From positions 1-64,000 of the forward strand of contig NZ_JACHDA010000010.1 in NCBI RefSeq assembly GCF_014207235.1: a stretch of DNA of 64,000 nucleotides, read 5' to 3'. The notes below the pieces were generated by a model. The model ran no database searches, was not told the DNA's origin, and saw only the letters and a program-made list of their open reading frames with translations. Positions 7,444 to 15,803 of the stretch are shown here, one piece after another. The stretch is from Sphingopyxis sp. JAI128 (GTDB taxonomy: Bacteria; Pseudomonadota; Alphaproteobacteria; Sphingomonadales; Sphingomonadaceae). Numbering within the stretch: the first letter of the stretch is position 1; each line of letters begins with the position of its first letter. The position numbers and the translations under genes are program-made.

Positions 7444-7887
7444 TTCGGCCGAAGCCGCCGTGACCTCTAAGCCCAGTCGCTTCAACGTCTTGTCATCGCG
7501 CGCGCCCGTGAACCAGCGCATGAGCGCGGCCGCGAACAGGGGCCGTTCGCCCGCTGCTTCGAATAAGGTCAGCGAAGAACGCAGCTTCATCGCCTCGACT
7601 TCGCCGAACACGGCCACCGGATCGCTCGCGGTCAGATCCTGCAGAGCCTCGACGCATTCGAGATAGCGCGCGCCAAGGATAGGGTGCGCGAGATAGGCGC
7701 GTGCTTCGTCCAGCCCGGCAACGGCGTAGCGCTGCGCCATTGCGCTGCGCCCGAGCCCCGCGAGCTGCGGAAATATATACCACATCCAGTGCGAGCGCTT
7801 GGCACCGCGCCGGATCTCGTCGAGCGCGCGCGGCCAGACCTGCGCCTGCGCATTGACGAAACGGTCGAGGTCAAAATCATCCGTCAT
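7441..7887 (-). CDS. DUF1810 family protein
   Basis: This encodes 148 residues. The start MTDDFDLDRFVNAQ is typical, followed by the family signature SHWMWYIFPQLAGLG and RYLECVEAL. The function of the family is unknown; related proteins have been linked to ADP-ribose-type chemistry, but I cannot show that here. The ATG overlaps the stop of the preceding SRAP gene in an ATGA junction, so the two are co-transcribed from the LexA-controlled promoter at about 8540. A link to DNA-damage response is inferred from that. Confidence 0.8.
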   Translation of the reverse strand: MTDDFDLDRFVNAQAQVWPRALDEIRRGAKRSHWMWYIFPQLAGLGRSAMAQRYAVAGLDEARAYLAHPILGARYLECVEALQDLTASDPVAVFGEVEAMKLRSSLTLFEAAGERPLFAAALMRWFTGARDDKTLKRLGLEVTAASAE

Positions 7888-8501
7888 AGTGCCAGAGCGC
7901 CCTGTGCCGGGGGTTTGCCGAAGACCTGCGTTGGCACGAGACGGCCTTCGGGCAGCCATTTGAGGACATCGGAAGCCGGAACGCGCGGATCGAGCCACGC
8001 TGCCCATTGATCGCGCGCGAGCGGGATTATCTGGCGGTGATGATAGGGGGCGATGTCGGGGCCGGCGTCCATCGTCAGCAAGGTAAACGCCTCGCCATCC
8101 GGATATTCGCGCCAGATTCCCGCCATGCAGAACCAGCGATGATCCTTCATCGTGAAAAGCCATTTATCGAGGCGCTTCTGAGCCTTGTCGGTCGGGTCGG
8201 TGAATTCATAGAAGCCGTCGCACAGCACCAGACAGCGGTGCGATGCAAATTCTCGCTTTTCGGAGCGATAATTATACACCGGCTTACCCGTCGGTCCGGG
8301 CCAGCTCCACCGCCGGTTGACGAGTTCGCCGAGTGCCGCCCCTTCACTGCTCCGCACGATCGGCGCCATGTCGGTGATCTTGATGTCTTCGCGCGCTTCG
8401 ACGTTCGGCACGCCCTCGGGCATGGCGATGTTGATCTCGAGATCCTCGAAATCTTCCGCAATCGACGCAATATCGACCTCGAGCCTGTAGTCATTGCACA
8501 T
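7884..8501 (-). CDS. SOS response-associated peptidase (SRAP/HMCES/YedK family)
   Basis: This encodes 205 residues. SRAP proteins form a covalent thiazolidine link through Cys2 to abasic sites in single-stranded DNA and protect them. The protein starts MCNDY, so Cys2 is present after Met removal. Further conserved elements are NYRSEK (the Asn binding the AP site), LCDGFYEF (Glu) and PYHHRQIIP (His). The gene is divergent from a second SRAP-like gene and both share one LexA box. It is followed by a DUF1810 gene with overlapping stop and start. Confidence 0.9.
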   Translation of the reverse strand: MCNDYRLEVDIASIAEDFEDLEINIAMPEGVPNVEAREDIKITDMAPIVRSSEGAALGELVNRRWSWPGPTGKPVYNYRSEKREFASHRCLVLCDGFYEFTDPTDKAQKRLDKWLFTMKDHRWFCMAGIWREYPDGEAFTLLTMDAGPDIAPYHHRQIIPLARDQWAAWLDPRVPASDVLKWLPEGRLVPTQVFGKPPAQGALAL

Positions 8502-8536
8502 CGCCGGCCTTTCCTCGGGTCTTGCGACTCATCTTC

Positions 8537-8551
8537 GTTCCCATTATGTTC
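8537..8551. promoter_or_regulatory. LexA box between two divergent SRAP genes
   Basis: The sequence is GTTC-CCATTAT-GTTC, a perfect GTTC-N7-GTTC operator. It lies 36 bases from the start of the minus-strand SRAP gene and 6 bases from the ATG of the plus-strand gene. One box should therefore control SRAP-DUF1810 on one side and SRAP-like-alkB on the other. Confidence 0.85.
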
Positions 8552-8556
8552 CACAT

Positions 8557-9069
8557 ATGACGGTCGCGCCAACCCCTTTCGATCCCGAAGCCCCCGGCGG
8601 CGGTGTCGAGGCGCTCGTTCGCCGCAAGCCGGATGATATGAGCAAGACCGAAATGGTCAAAGCCGTTTGGGGTTCCGATCCACGCTTCTCGGACGGCATC
8701 AACTATCGCTTCGTCCGCACCGAAGGCCGCGCCTTTCCTGCGCGGCGCTGCCTGATCCCGGCCTCCGAATTTCGCATGGGGACTGGCGATCATCGCTACC
8801 GCGTGACGCTCGACAGCGGCAATTTCTTCTACCTCGCGGCAATCTGGGACCCGCCCTGCGCCGACTGGCCGCTCTCCTACCGTATCCTCACCATCCCCGC
8901 CGGCGCCGACGTGATCCCCTATCAGTCGCGGCACGGCGTCATCATCGAGCGGCGCAATGTCATGCACTGGCTCGACGGCACGCTGCCAAACGAGGACCTG
9001 TTCGCCGAGCCCCCGAAGCACAGCCTGTTCGTCGAGCCGCTTCGTAAGCAGGCGGTGCTGCCGCTGTGA
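8557..9069 (+). CDS. SRAP-like protein lacking the N-terminal catalytic cysteine
   Basis: This encodes 170 residues. The core matches the SRAP family: INYRFVRTEG (Asn region), CLIPASEF (Glu), FFYLAAIWDPP, and ADVIPYQSRHGVII (His). However, the protein begins MTVAPTPFD, and no MC start exists in this frame, so the nucleophilic Cys2 used for AP-site crosslinking is absent. It may bind DNA without crosslinking, or regulate the paralogue. The ATG lies 6 bases after the LexA box, and its stop overlaps the GTG of alkB. Confidence 0.8.
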   Translation: MTVAPTPFDPEAPGGGVEALVRRKPDDMSKTEMVKAVWGSDPRFSDGINYRFVRTEGRAFPARRCLIPASEFRMGTGDHRYRVTLDSGNFFYLAAIWDPPCADWPLSYRILTIPAGADVIPYQSRHGVIIERRNVMHWLDGTLPNEDLFAEPPKHSLFVEPLRKQAVLPL

Positions 9070-9647
9070 CGCTCCGCGTCGCTCGTTGCCAGCGCCAGAC
9101 CGACCTGTTCGGCCCGCCGCTGCTTCCCGGCCTCGCTTATGCCGAGGCGATCGTCGATCTCGTCGAGGAAGCCGCGCTGATCGCGCATATCGAGGCTGCC
9201 GGCCTCACTCCGTTCCAGTTTCAGCAGTGGGAAGGCAAACGGCTCACGCGCTCGTTCGGCTGGACCTATGATTTCCAGACCGGGCGTTTCGCGCCGGGCG
9301 ATGCAATGCCCTTATGGCTCGATCCCTTGCGCGCCCGCGCCGCTGCCTTCGCGGGCATCGACGCCAATGCGCTCGAACAGGCGCTGCTCATCGATTATGG
9401 CCCCGGTGCGGGGATCGGCTGGCACAAGGATCGGCCGGTGTTCGAGCATGTCATCGGCATTTCGCTCGGCGCGCCGGCGGCGATGCGCTTCCGCCGACGC
9501 ATTGAAAAGGGCTTCGAGCGCGCGAGCGCCGATCTCGCGGCGCGGTCGATCTATCATATGTCCGGCGAGGTGCGCGACGACTGGGAGCACAGCATATTAC
9601 CGATCGCGGCGCGCCGCTGGTCGGTCACCTTTCGCAGCCTGCGTTGA
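9066..9647 (+). CDS. alkB: AlkB-family alkylated-DNA repair dioxygenase
   Basis: This encodes 193 residues. AlkB enzymes use Fe(II) and 2-oxoglutarate to remove methyl groups from DNA bases such as 1-methyladenine. The iron ligands are visible as HKD (in GIGWHKDRPVF) and the later His in WEHSILP, and the 2-oxoglutarate Arg lies in RWSVTFRSLR. Translation starts at GTG 9066, overlapping the TGA of the SRAP-like gene, so the pair forms a coupled operon under the LexA box at 8537. The length is normal for short bacterial AlkB proteins. Confidence 0.85.
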   Translation: MTLRVARCQRQTDLFGPPLLPGLAYAEAIVDLVEEAALIAHIEAAGLTPFQFQQWEGKRLTRSFGWTYDFQTGRFAPGDAMPLWLDPLRARAAAFAGIDANALEQALLIDYGPGAGIGWHKDRPVFEHVIGISLGAPAAMRFRRRIEKGFERASADLAARSIYHMSGEVRDDWEHSILPIAARRWSVTFRSLR

Positions 9648-9794
9648 GCACGACCTTGCGGCCGATCGATCACCGGCGCTAGGGAGCGTGATGCTGTCCC
9701 GCCTGCCCGCGCGGCTCTCCGCGCTCTCGCTCCTCGCCGCCTGCGTTCCGGCCCATTTATCCCGGATATTGCCAATTGGGTTATCACCGCTTCA

Positions 9795-10904
9795 TCAGCT
9801 TTGGTCCGGCGTCATGACGGGACCGAAAGTCGTCCCGTAAGAGACCCGACTGATCACGAGCCGATTGATCCCGACGACGCGAAGCATTCCGTCGGCGACC
9901 GGATGGCCAAACAATGCAAGGTTGCCGATCACCTTGGCTTTCTCATAGCCGCGGGTTTGATGCATGCGGCGCAGCGAGATGCCGAACATCGTTTCGAACG
10001 GCATGCCCCCCGTCCGAAGCATGCTGAAATAAGAAGGGTAGATGAGGCCGTCGAAGCCTTTGGCGCGCGCTGAAGCGGCAAGCTCGCGCGTGATCTCGTA
10101 GGCATGGCTGCCGGCAAGGAAGAGCATGAGGACCGCGAGATCGAGGCTGTCGAATTCCGTGCCCTCTTCCTCCAATATCTCGGTTAGGTCGACAAGGCGA
10201 AGCGTCCGGGTCGGAGCAAGCGTCGCGACATAGAGATCGTCGCCGGCGCTGAAGCGGCATTCATGAACGCAGATTTCGATATCCTGCGACCCGTAGAGGA
10301 TTGAATTGCCCGGCGAGTCGAGCCGTCCCGAGCCCGAGAATTCGCCCGGCGGCGCATCATACTGGGCTGCATCGGATGGCTCGGCCGGTGCCTTGCGCAC
10401 CCGGTAGAAAATCTCGCGAGGCGTGATCTCGCGTACCGGATAGGTTCGAAGGATGCGGTTGATCGTCGGCTGGCGACCACGTCTGGTTCGAAGTTTTCGC
10501 AGCGGCTCGACCGCTCCGACCATCCAGAGACGCGGCCCGTAGTGAAAGAAACCGAGACCGACGACCCTATGCAGGAGAGCGATGTCGACATTGATTGCAC
10601 CTTCGACGTCGAGCTCGTTTTCCCGCATATCGTTGAACTGGATGAGCGGCGATGCGCCATAGTCGGCGGCCATGATGCTGCCACGAACGAAGAAGGTCTG
10701 GCAGAGGTCGCGGAGCTGTTCTCGGGTCAAGCCATGGGTCGACGTCGCCCCGCACCGAGAACACCGGATACGTTTGCCATGGAAATCGCGCGCCATCATC
10801 CGCAACCCATGATCCTGAAAGCATTCGGAACACAGAAGCGCTCCTTGGTCGCCGCGCCAATATGCCTGCAGTTTTCGATAGGTTCGGGAGAATATGGCAA
10901 ACAT
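9795..10904 (-). CDS. RES-domain protein with N-terminal zinc-ribbon-like region
   Basis: This encodes 369 residues. RES domains degrade NAD+ (as in MbcT/Xre-RES toxins). The domain occupies about 165-345: IFYRVRKAP (Arg), a GSGRLDSPG stretch, NSILYGSQDIEICVHECR (Tyr and Glu) and GLIYPSYFS near the end. The N-terminus has two Cys pairs, LLCSECF and IRCSRCG, that could bind zinc. No separate Xre-type antitoxin is adjacent, so it is not a standard two-gene toxin-antitoxin pair. It opens the block of defence-type genes and reads away from the TIR gene. NAD depletion upon infection is an inference. Confidence 0.7.
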   Translation of the reverse strand: MFAIFSRTYRKLQAYWRGDQGALLCSECFQDHGLRMMARDFHGKRIRCSRCGATSTHGLTREQLRDLCQTFFVRGSIMAADYGASPLIQFNDMRENELDVEGAINVDIALLHRVVGLGFFHYGPRLWMVGAVEPLRKLRTRRGRQPTINRILRTYPVREITPREIFYRVRKAPAEPSDAAQYDAPPGEFSGSGRLDSPGNSILYGSQDIEICVHECRFSAGDDLYVATLAPTRTLRLVDLTEILEEEGTEFDSLDLAVLMLFLAGSHAYEITRELAASARAKGFDGLIYPSYFSMLRTGGMPFETMFGISLRRMHQTRGYEKAKVIGNLALFGHPVADGMLRVVGINRLVISRVSYGTTFGPVMTPDQS

Positions 10905-11039
10905 GAAGAGCGCTTATCCTTACCGACCTGACAATGATTTGCGGGCCGCGATCTACCCTAGTTTATCTGCGCCAAGGGATGGATCTAATAAACCCCGCCT
11001 GACCGGCTGACGCCTGCCTCTCACGTTCGATGCACGATA

Positions 11040-12224
11040 TCAGGCAGACGCCGCGTCGTCCCATGGCGTGTTGCGGTGGGCGGCGCCGAGATATGTCGCA
11101 TCTAGCAATTGGGCGTAGAGCGGAAGAAGAAGGTCGGCGAGCAGCTCGTAGGCGATCCGGACATGCTGCGGGCCGTAGGCATAAGCCGCCACCTGATAGG
11201 GCGGGAAGAAAATATCGAGCCCATCAGCGGCGAACAGGAAATCGGTGAAGTCGTCCCACGTCTCGGTCCCGCTTTCCACCCAGTCGGACGAAAGCGTGTC
11301 GCCGTCCATGTCGAGTTCGAGAAGTATCCGGCGAGATTCACTCTGAAGGCATTTAAAGCCGGCATCGGCATCGGCGAAAATGTCTCGAAGCTCGCTGATC
11401 CGGGTCACCGGGTCGAGCGTGAAAGCGAAGGTCTGATAATGATGGTTGGGATGGGCGGCCTTCGCGCCGTTCCACCAGATCGAAAAAGCGATGCTGAGGA
11501 CCCGCCCCCGGATCTGTGGCTCGCCGTAGGAAGCCTCCCAGCTGTTCTGGCGGCTGAATCGGCTTTCGGCGAAGCTGTAGAGGTCAGGCGACTGATCGAA
11601 CTTGACCGTGCGTTGGGCCATGATCTCACCCTGCAGCCAGCCGCGCAATACATCGGAGATCTCGCCAATCCCCGGATATTCGCTCGAGGTGAAGCGCGGC
11701 AGATGATAGCTGACATCATAGCCGGGCAGTCCATCCCATTTGTCCTCGAAGATGCTGTCGGTCCATTGGATATTGGCGTCGGCCTGCACTTGCGCGATTT
11801 TAGCTCCGAGGCGCGAGAACTGCTCGTCGATCGCCTCCTTGAGCGCCGTGTCGGCATCCTGACCGTCCAGTCCGACGGTCTGGATGTCCGCGAGCTGGTC
11901 AGGAACAGCCACACCGGGCTCGAGCATCACCGGAATCAAATAGATATCATCGACGAGGCGATCTTTGAGCTGCTCTAGCGCGATCTTCACTTCGCGTTGT
12001 GCATAGCCGCGTCGATCGACCGAGTGCGAAGATATGAAGACGATGATGATCGTCGCCTTGCGCATCGCGCGCTTGACCTCGACATCCCAGGCTTGGCCGC
12101 CCTTCAGGCGAAAGCGGTCCATCCAGACATTGTACCCCGCGGCCTGAAGGGAAGCGTGGAATCCGATGACGGCTTCTCGATCAGGGCTCGCATAGCTGAG
12201 GAAAATCAGATTCTCTTCGTTCAT
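11040..12224 (-). CDS. TIR-domain protein with RsiV/DUF3298-like C-terminal domain
   Basis: This encodes 394 residues. Residues 1 to about 130 are a TIR domain: IFLSYASPDRE opens it, YNVWMDRFRLKGGQAWDVEVKRA contains the putative catalytic Glu, and IIVFISSHSVD follows. Bacterial TIR domains often cleave NAD+ or make cyclic ADP-ribose signals. Residues from about 200 resemble the RsiV/DUF3298 fold: SIAFSIWWNGAKAAHPNHHY, FTLDPVTRISEL and FFPPYQVAAYAYGPQHVRI. That domain in RsiV binds lysozyme at the cell surface, but no signal peptide is seen, so this protein is cytosolic. The fusion suggests a sensor-effector immune protein. Confidence 0.75.
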   Translation of the reverse strand: MNEENLIFLSYASPDREAVIGFHASLQAAGYNVWMDRFRLKGGQAWDVEVKRAMRKATIIIVFISSHSVDRRGYAQREVKIALEQLKDRLVDDIYLIPVMLEPGVAVPDQLADIQTVGLDGQDADTALKEAIDEQFSRLGAKIAQVQADANIQWTDSIFEDKWDGLPGYDVSYHLPRFTSSEYPGIGEISDVLRGWLQGEIMAQRTVKFDQSPDLYSFAESRFSRQNSWEASYGEPQIRGRVLSIAFSIWWNGAKAAHPNHHYQTFAFTLDPVTRISELRDIFADADAGFKCLQSESRRILLELDMDGDTLSSDWVESGTETWDDFTDFLFAADGLDIFFPPYQVAAYAYGPQHVRIAYELLADLLLPLYAQLLDATYLGAAHRNTPWDDAASA

Positions 12225-12307
12225 GCAGTGAGCCTAGCAGCGGTCGGTCGCTGACCATAGGAAAGGATGCGCTGCCGCCAGTTTCAAAGCGGCGGCGGCA
12301 AAGACCT

Positions 12308-13423
12308 TCATTGGGCCGCATCGATGCCGAAGAGGCGCCAGAATCCGTCAATGAAGGGCTTGAGGGCCTCCTTGTCGAGCCGGTCGTCGATGATTTCGCC
12401 AAGAAAAGCGGGATCTTGCCATGCCGGCTCGCTAAGTTCGTGATCGCCGAGGAAAAGGCGCGCGCCCCTGATGCCGGTAAGCGTCGCCATGGCGATCCAT
12501 GGGCCCTCGATCCCGTGGGCCCGGAGCCGTGTTAGGGTGCTCCGCGCGGCCTCCTCGATCTTCACGACGAAATTGTCCTGCCAGACGTAAGTCGTTCCGT
12601 CTTTCTCATGCCCGATCGTCCAGGCATGGTCGATGTAACCGCGGCGATGGTTGATCGAGAACGTTCGGACAGCACCGGACCCGTCATCGACGGGAGAATG
12701 AACGATCACGCTGTCGAGACCGATGACGGTGTTGATCGCGCCGGTCATGCGTGGGGGGAACACGACATCGTCGCGTCCGACGGGCAGGCTTCGCGCCTCG
12801 CGGAGCACGGAGAGCGGTGCGATCGTCAGAATCGCAGCCGGTTCGCCGCGCAAACGGACAGGCATATCCGCGCCTTCTGCTGCGGCCAGCGCCTGCTTGT
12901 GAAGGTCACGAATTTTGCGCGGCGTGTCTTCGGATGCGGCGAAGGCCTGGCGGATTTCGGCGGTACTCATATCGGAATTCGCCCGGTTGGTGCGGCGGTA
13001 GAAGCGGCTGCTGCGATCGAAGGTCACGCGGTGCGGCGCGATCAGGCTTGCGCCGACCCGCAGGACAAGCACGACCTTATCGTCGGGCAAATCGACGCGA
13101 TGGACGCGAAAATCGGGCACGCGCGGATCGACGCAGCTGCGAAGCTGATCTTCGATACGGCGCAAATTCTCGTCGAGATTGTCGCGCGAAATACCGATCA
13201 CCTCTGCGGCGTCGCCATTGTCGTCCTCGGTTACACCGATCACGAGATCGCCACCGTCGCTGTTGGCGAAGGCAGTGACATCGGCGAGAAAATCACGCAC
13301 GCCCTTGTGGCTGGCGTCGGGGAGAATTGCCTTGAAATCGAGCGTCCGTCCTTCGCTGCGTTTGAAGCGAACAAGATCCTCGATATCAGAAAGGGTGATG
13401 GCTTCGAGCGCGCGGTCGATCAT
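12308..13423 (-). CDS. AlbA_2 (Schlafen-like) domain protein
   Basis: This encodes 371 residues. The N-terminal domain (about 10-150) has the AlbA_2 pattern: ESRTLDFK-like EGRTLDFKA, FLADVTAFANSDGGDLVIGVTED and later FYRRTNRANSDMS. These domains occur in Schlafen-like nucleases and in many defence genes and bind or cleave RNA/DNA. The remaining 220 residues are a less conserved alpha/beta region that I do not recognise. The gene is in the same direction as the TIR gene, with 83 bases between them, and is divergent from the STAND gene at 13617. Confidence 0.7.
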   Translation of the reverse strand: MIDRALEAITLSDIEDLVRFKRSEGRTLDFKAILPDASHKGVRDFLADVTAFANSDGGDLVIGVTEDDNGDAAEVIGISRDNLDENLRRIEDQLRSCVDPRVPDFRVHRVDLPDDKVVLVLRVGASLIAPHRVTFDRSSRFYRRTNRANSDMSTAEIRQAFAASEDTPRKIRDLHKQALAAAEGADMPVRLRGEPAAILTIAPLSVLREARSLPVGRDDVVFPPRMTGAINTVIGLDSVIVHSPVDDGSGAVRTFSINHRRGYIDHAWTIGHEKDGTTYVWQDNFVVKIEEAARSTLTRLRAHGIEGPWIAMATLTGIRGARLFLGDHELSEPAWQDPAFLGEIIDDRLDKEALKPFIDGFWRLFGIDAAQ

Positions 13424-13616
13424 GCGTTATGACATAGCGGCGATGCGCGCGACAGAATAGCTCCGAAAGCCGCCAAATCGAGCAATCCGCGCAACCTTCT
13501 GTGCGGAGCAGACCCCGTCGCGAACGGTGCGGTCATCGCCCTGAAACCGCAGCCCGGCGCGGACGCGGACGAGAATGGTTGATTGTCAAAGTCGAGCAAA
13601 TTCCCGAAGATGCACC

Positions 13617-15758
13617 ATGACTAGCGCCGGGCCGGCATCACCGAATCTAGAAGCTCCTGCGACCGACGCATGTGCGGCCTCCCACCCTCTTCGCTCGCAA
13701 GCCGCGTCTGCGGCGATCTACGGCTTTCTCTTTCAGCTGACAGGCTCGCTCGATGCGCTCCTCGGGGCGCATTTCGGCCAAACGGGGAACAAGGTCGATC
13801 CCGACACCATCGTCGCGATCATCGAGCCGCGCGCCGGGTCGGACCTGACGATCCAGACGAGCGAACGGCGCGTCGCCTATCAGTTCAAGCATCGCAACAC
13901 CGCGGTAGGAAGCGGCGACCTCATCAGGAAGGTTTTTCCTGACCTCTATCGCGCACACAGCGATCGCGCGTGCGCGTCCTATGTCCTTCAGACAACGAAC
14001 GGCCTGAGCAAGCCGGCAGCGGCGCTTGCGCGCCGCTTGGTCGAAATGGCGCGGAACGGTCCGCAGCCAGGATGGCTCGACGATCCCGACATGGCTGCCA
14101 TCGCCGCCCGCTGCCGTTCCACCCAGAGCGCCACCGGGGCTTCAAGCGAAGCCTTCGAGAGCGATCTCGCCGCCTTTCTTGGTCGATTCGAGGTTGCTGC
14201 GCCGCTTTCGCTGGCCCGTGCCGAGGCCGGCGTTCTGGCATGGCTTCGACAATCAATCGCCTACCCCGAAAAGGCAGCGGACAAGCTCGATCAGCTTGTG
14301 GGCCACCTGCTCGGTCGCGCGAAGAATAACGACGCCGCGATATCGGTCGACGAGCTCCGCGCGCGGCTCGGTTTGCCGAGCAGCGGCGACGCGGCCCCCG
14401 ATACGGTCCGCAATCGCTTGCTCGACGCGCTGCAAGCGTCGCTTGCAAAGCGCGATTACGATCCAGGGCTCGACGTCCGCGCCCCACTCGTGGTGTCCGA
14501 CGCGCCGATCACGATCATTGTCGGCGCCTCGGGCCAGGGAAAATCCTGGCGTCTTTACCGAACGGCGGCGGCACTGCTTTACGACCGGCGACCGGCGGTA
14601 CTGGTGCGCGCGTCGTCGCGCGAGGATCTCGAACGCCAGCTACAGCGCATCATTGCCATCGACAGTCTGCAACTTGCCGAACCTGTACAAAAACCCCTGC
14701 TCGGCGCGACCTGGCAACGGCTGTGCGAGACCGATGATCGGATAGCGATCCTGTGGGAAGGCTGCCGCAATGCGGCCGATCTCGACGCCATCGACCTCGA
14801 AGGCGGGCTGGGCAATGGACTCGCGCTCATCGCCGAATATCCGGTAGGCGTGGCCGCGGACGACAAAAGCGCACCGTTTCCAAGCCACAAGGTCGGGGAC
14901 TTTACGCCGATCGAGCTGTTCCAGGCGCTCGAGCGGCGCGGCGTCGATGCGGGACTTGTTCCGCGCACGATTCGCGCGATGCTCCATCGACCCGTTTTGT
15001 GCGGTATTTATTCGCGGCTCGCGCTCGAGATGCCCGGCTGGAATCCGCAAAATGAATATCGCGTGCTCGAAGCCTTCTGGGCGCGCGCACGAGACCGAGC
15101 GGGAGCAATTTCGACTGTCCGCATGAAGGCGCTCGCGCGTCTGCTCGTGGAGACGCGGCGGTCCTATGCCTCCGACGAGGAAATGGCTGTGCTTGGCTTC
15201 ACGACTGCCGAGCTCGAGGAGCTGTTCGCTGCGGGTTGGCTGTCGAACCTCGGGACGCGCTGGAGTTTCGCGCATGATCGGCTCCTGACCTGGGCGATCT
15301 CCGAAGCGTTGGCCGTTGATTTCACACAGCGGGTGCGCAGCGCCGCAGACCTGATCGACATCGTCAAGATACTGAACGCAGAGCGCGCGAAAGCGTCGGA
15401 TACGCTCGCCGGCCTAGGCTTCCTGCTTATGGACATGGTGTGGCAAATTAGCGGCGACGCAGCGCGCGCCGATGAAGTTGCCGTGTTTCTGGCGGGCTTC
15501 GAGGATGAAGAATCGTCGGGGCCGTGGGAACTATATCGCTCGCTGTTGCCGACAATCGGACCACGGATCGTCCCTTCTCTCGTCGCGCGCATCAAACGCC
15601 TCGGGGCCGACGATGGCCATATGGCCATTCACATTGTCGCAGCGCTCGACCAAGTTGCGCGTGATGATCTCGTCGGGCGCAACACCTTGCTCGACGAGCT
15701 CTGGGCGCATGCAAGCGAGCACAGCATCGACGTCGCGCTCACGCTCGCGAATAACTGA
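13617..15758 (+). CDS. Cap4-like nuclease / STAND NTPase, N-terminal part (gene split by an in-frame TGA)
   Basis: This encodes 713 residues up to TGA at 15756. Residues about 30-120 resemble the Cap4/DUF4297 dsDNA nuclease: AAIYGFLFQLTGSLDALLG, Glu70, Asp76 and VAYQFKHR (QxK motif). A P-loop GASGQGKS at 303-310 starts the NTPase, and helical regions follow. After the TGA the same frame stays open for another 761 codons, so the ancestral protein had about 1475 residues: nuclease, NTPase, then a repeat sensor. ATG 13617 was chosen; an alternative in-frame start lies at 13575. Alone, this piece lacks the sensor. Confidence 0.65.
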   Translation: MTSAGPASPNLEAPATDACAASHPLRSQAASAAIYGFLFQLTGSLDALLGAHFGQTGNKVDPDTIVAIIEPRAGSDLTIQTSERRVAYQFKHRNTAVGSGDLIRKVFPDLYRAHSDRACASYVLQTTNGLSKPAAALARRLVEMARNGPQPGWLDDPDMAAIAARCRSTQSATGASSEAFESDLAAFLGRFEVAAPLSLARAEAGVLAWLRQSIAYPEKAADKLDQLVGHLLGRAKNNDAAISVDELRARLGLPSSGDAAPDTVRNRLLDALQASLAKRDYDPGLDVRAPLVVSDAPITIIVGASGQGKSWRLYRTAAALLYDRRPAVLVRASSREDLERQLQRIIAIDSLQLAEPVQKPLLGATWQRLCETDDRIAILWEGCRNAADLDAIDLEGGLGNGLALIAEYPVGVAADDKSAPFPSHKVGDFTPIELFQALERRGVDAGLVPRTIRAMLHRPVLCGIYSRLALEMPGWNPQNEYRVLEAFWARARDRAGAISTVRMKALARLLVETRRSYASDEEMAVLGFTTAELEELFAAGWLSNLGTRWSFAHDRLLTWAISEALAVDFTQRVRSAADLIDIVKILNAERAKASDTLAGLGFLLMDMVWQISGDAARADEVAVFLAGFEDEESSGPWELYRSLLPTIGPRIVPSLVARIKRLGADDGHMAIHIVAALDQVARDDLVGRNTLLDELWAHASEHSIDVALTLANN

Positions 15759-15803
15759 CCCTTCCATGCGCAGCGCGACAAGCTGTGGACCGACTATTGC
15801 GCG

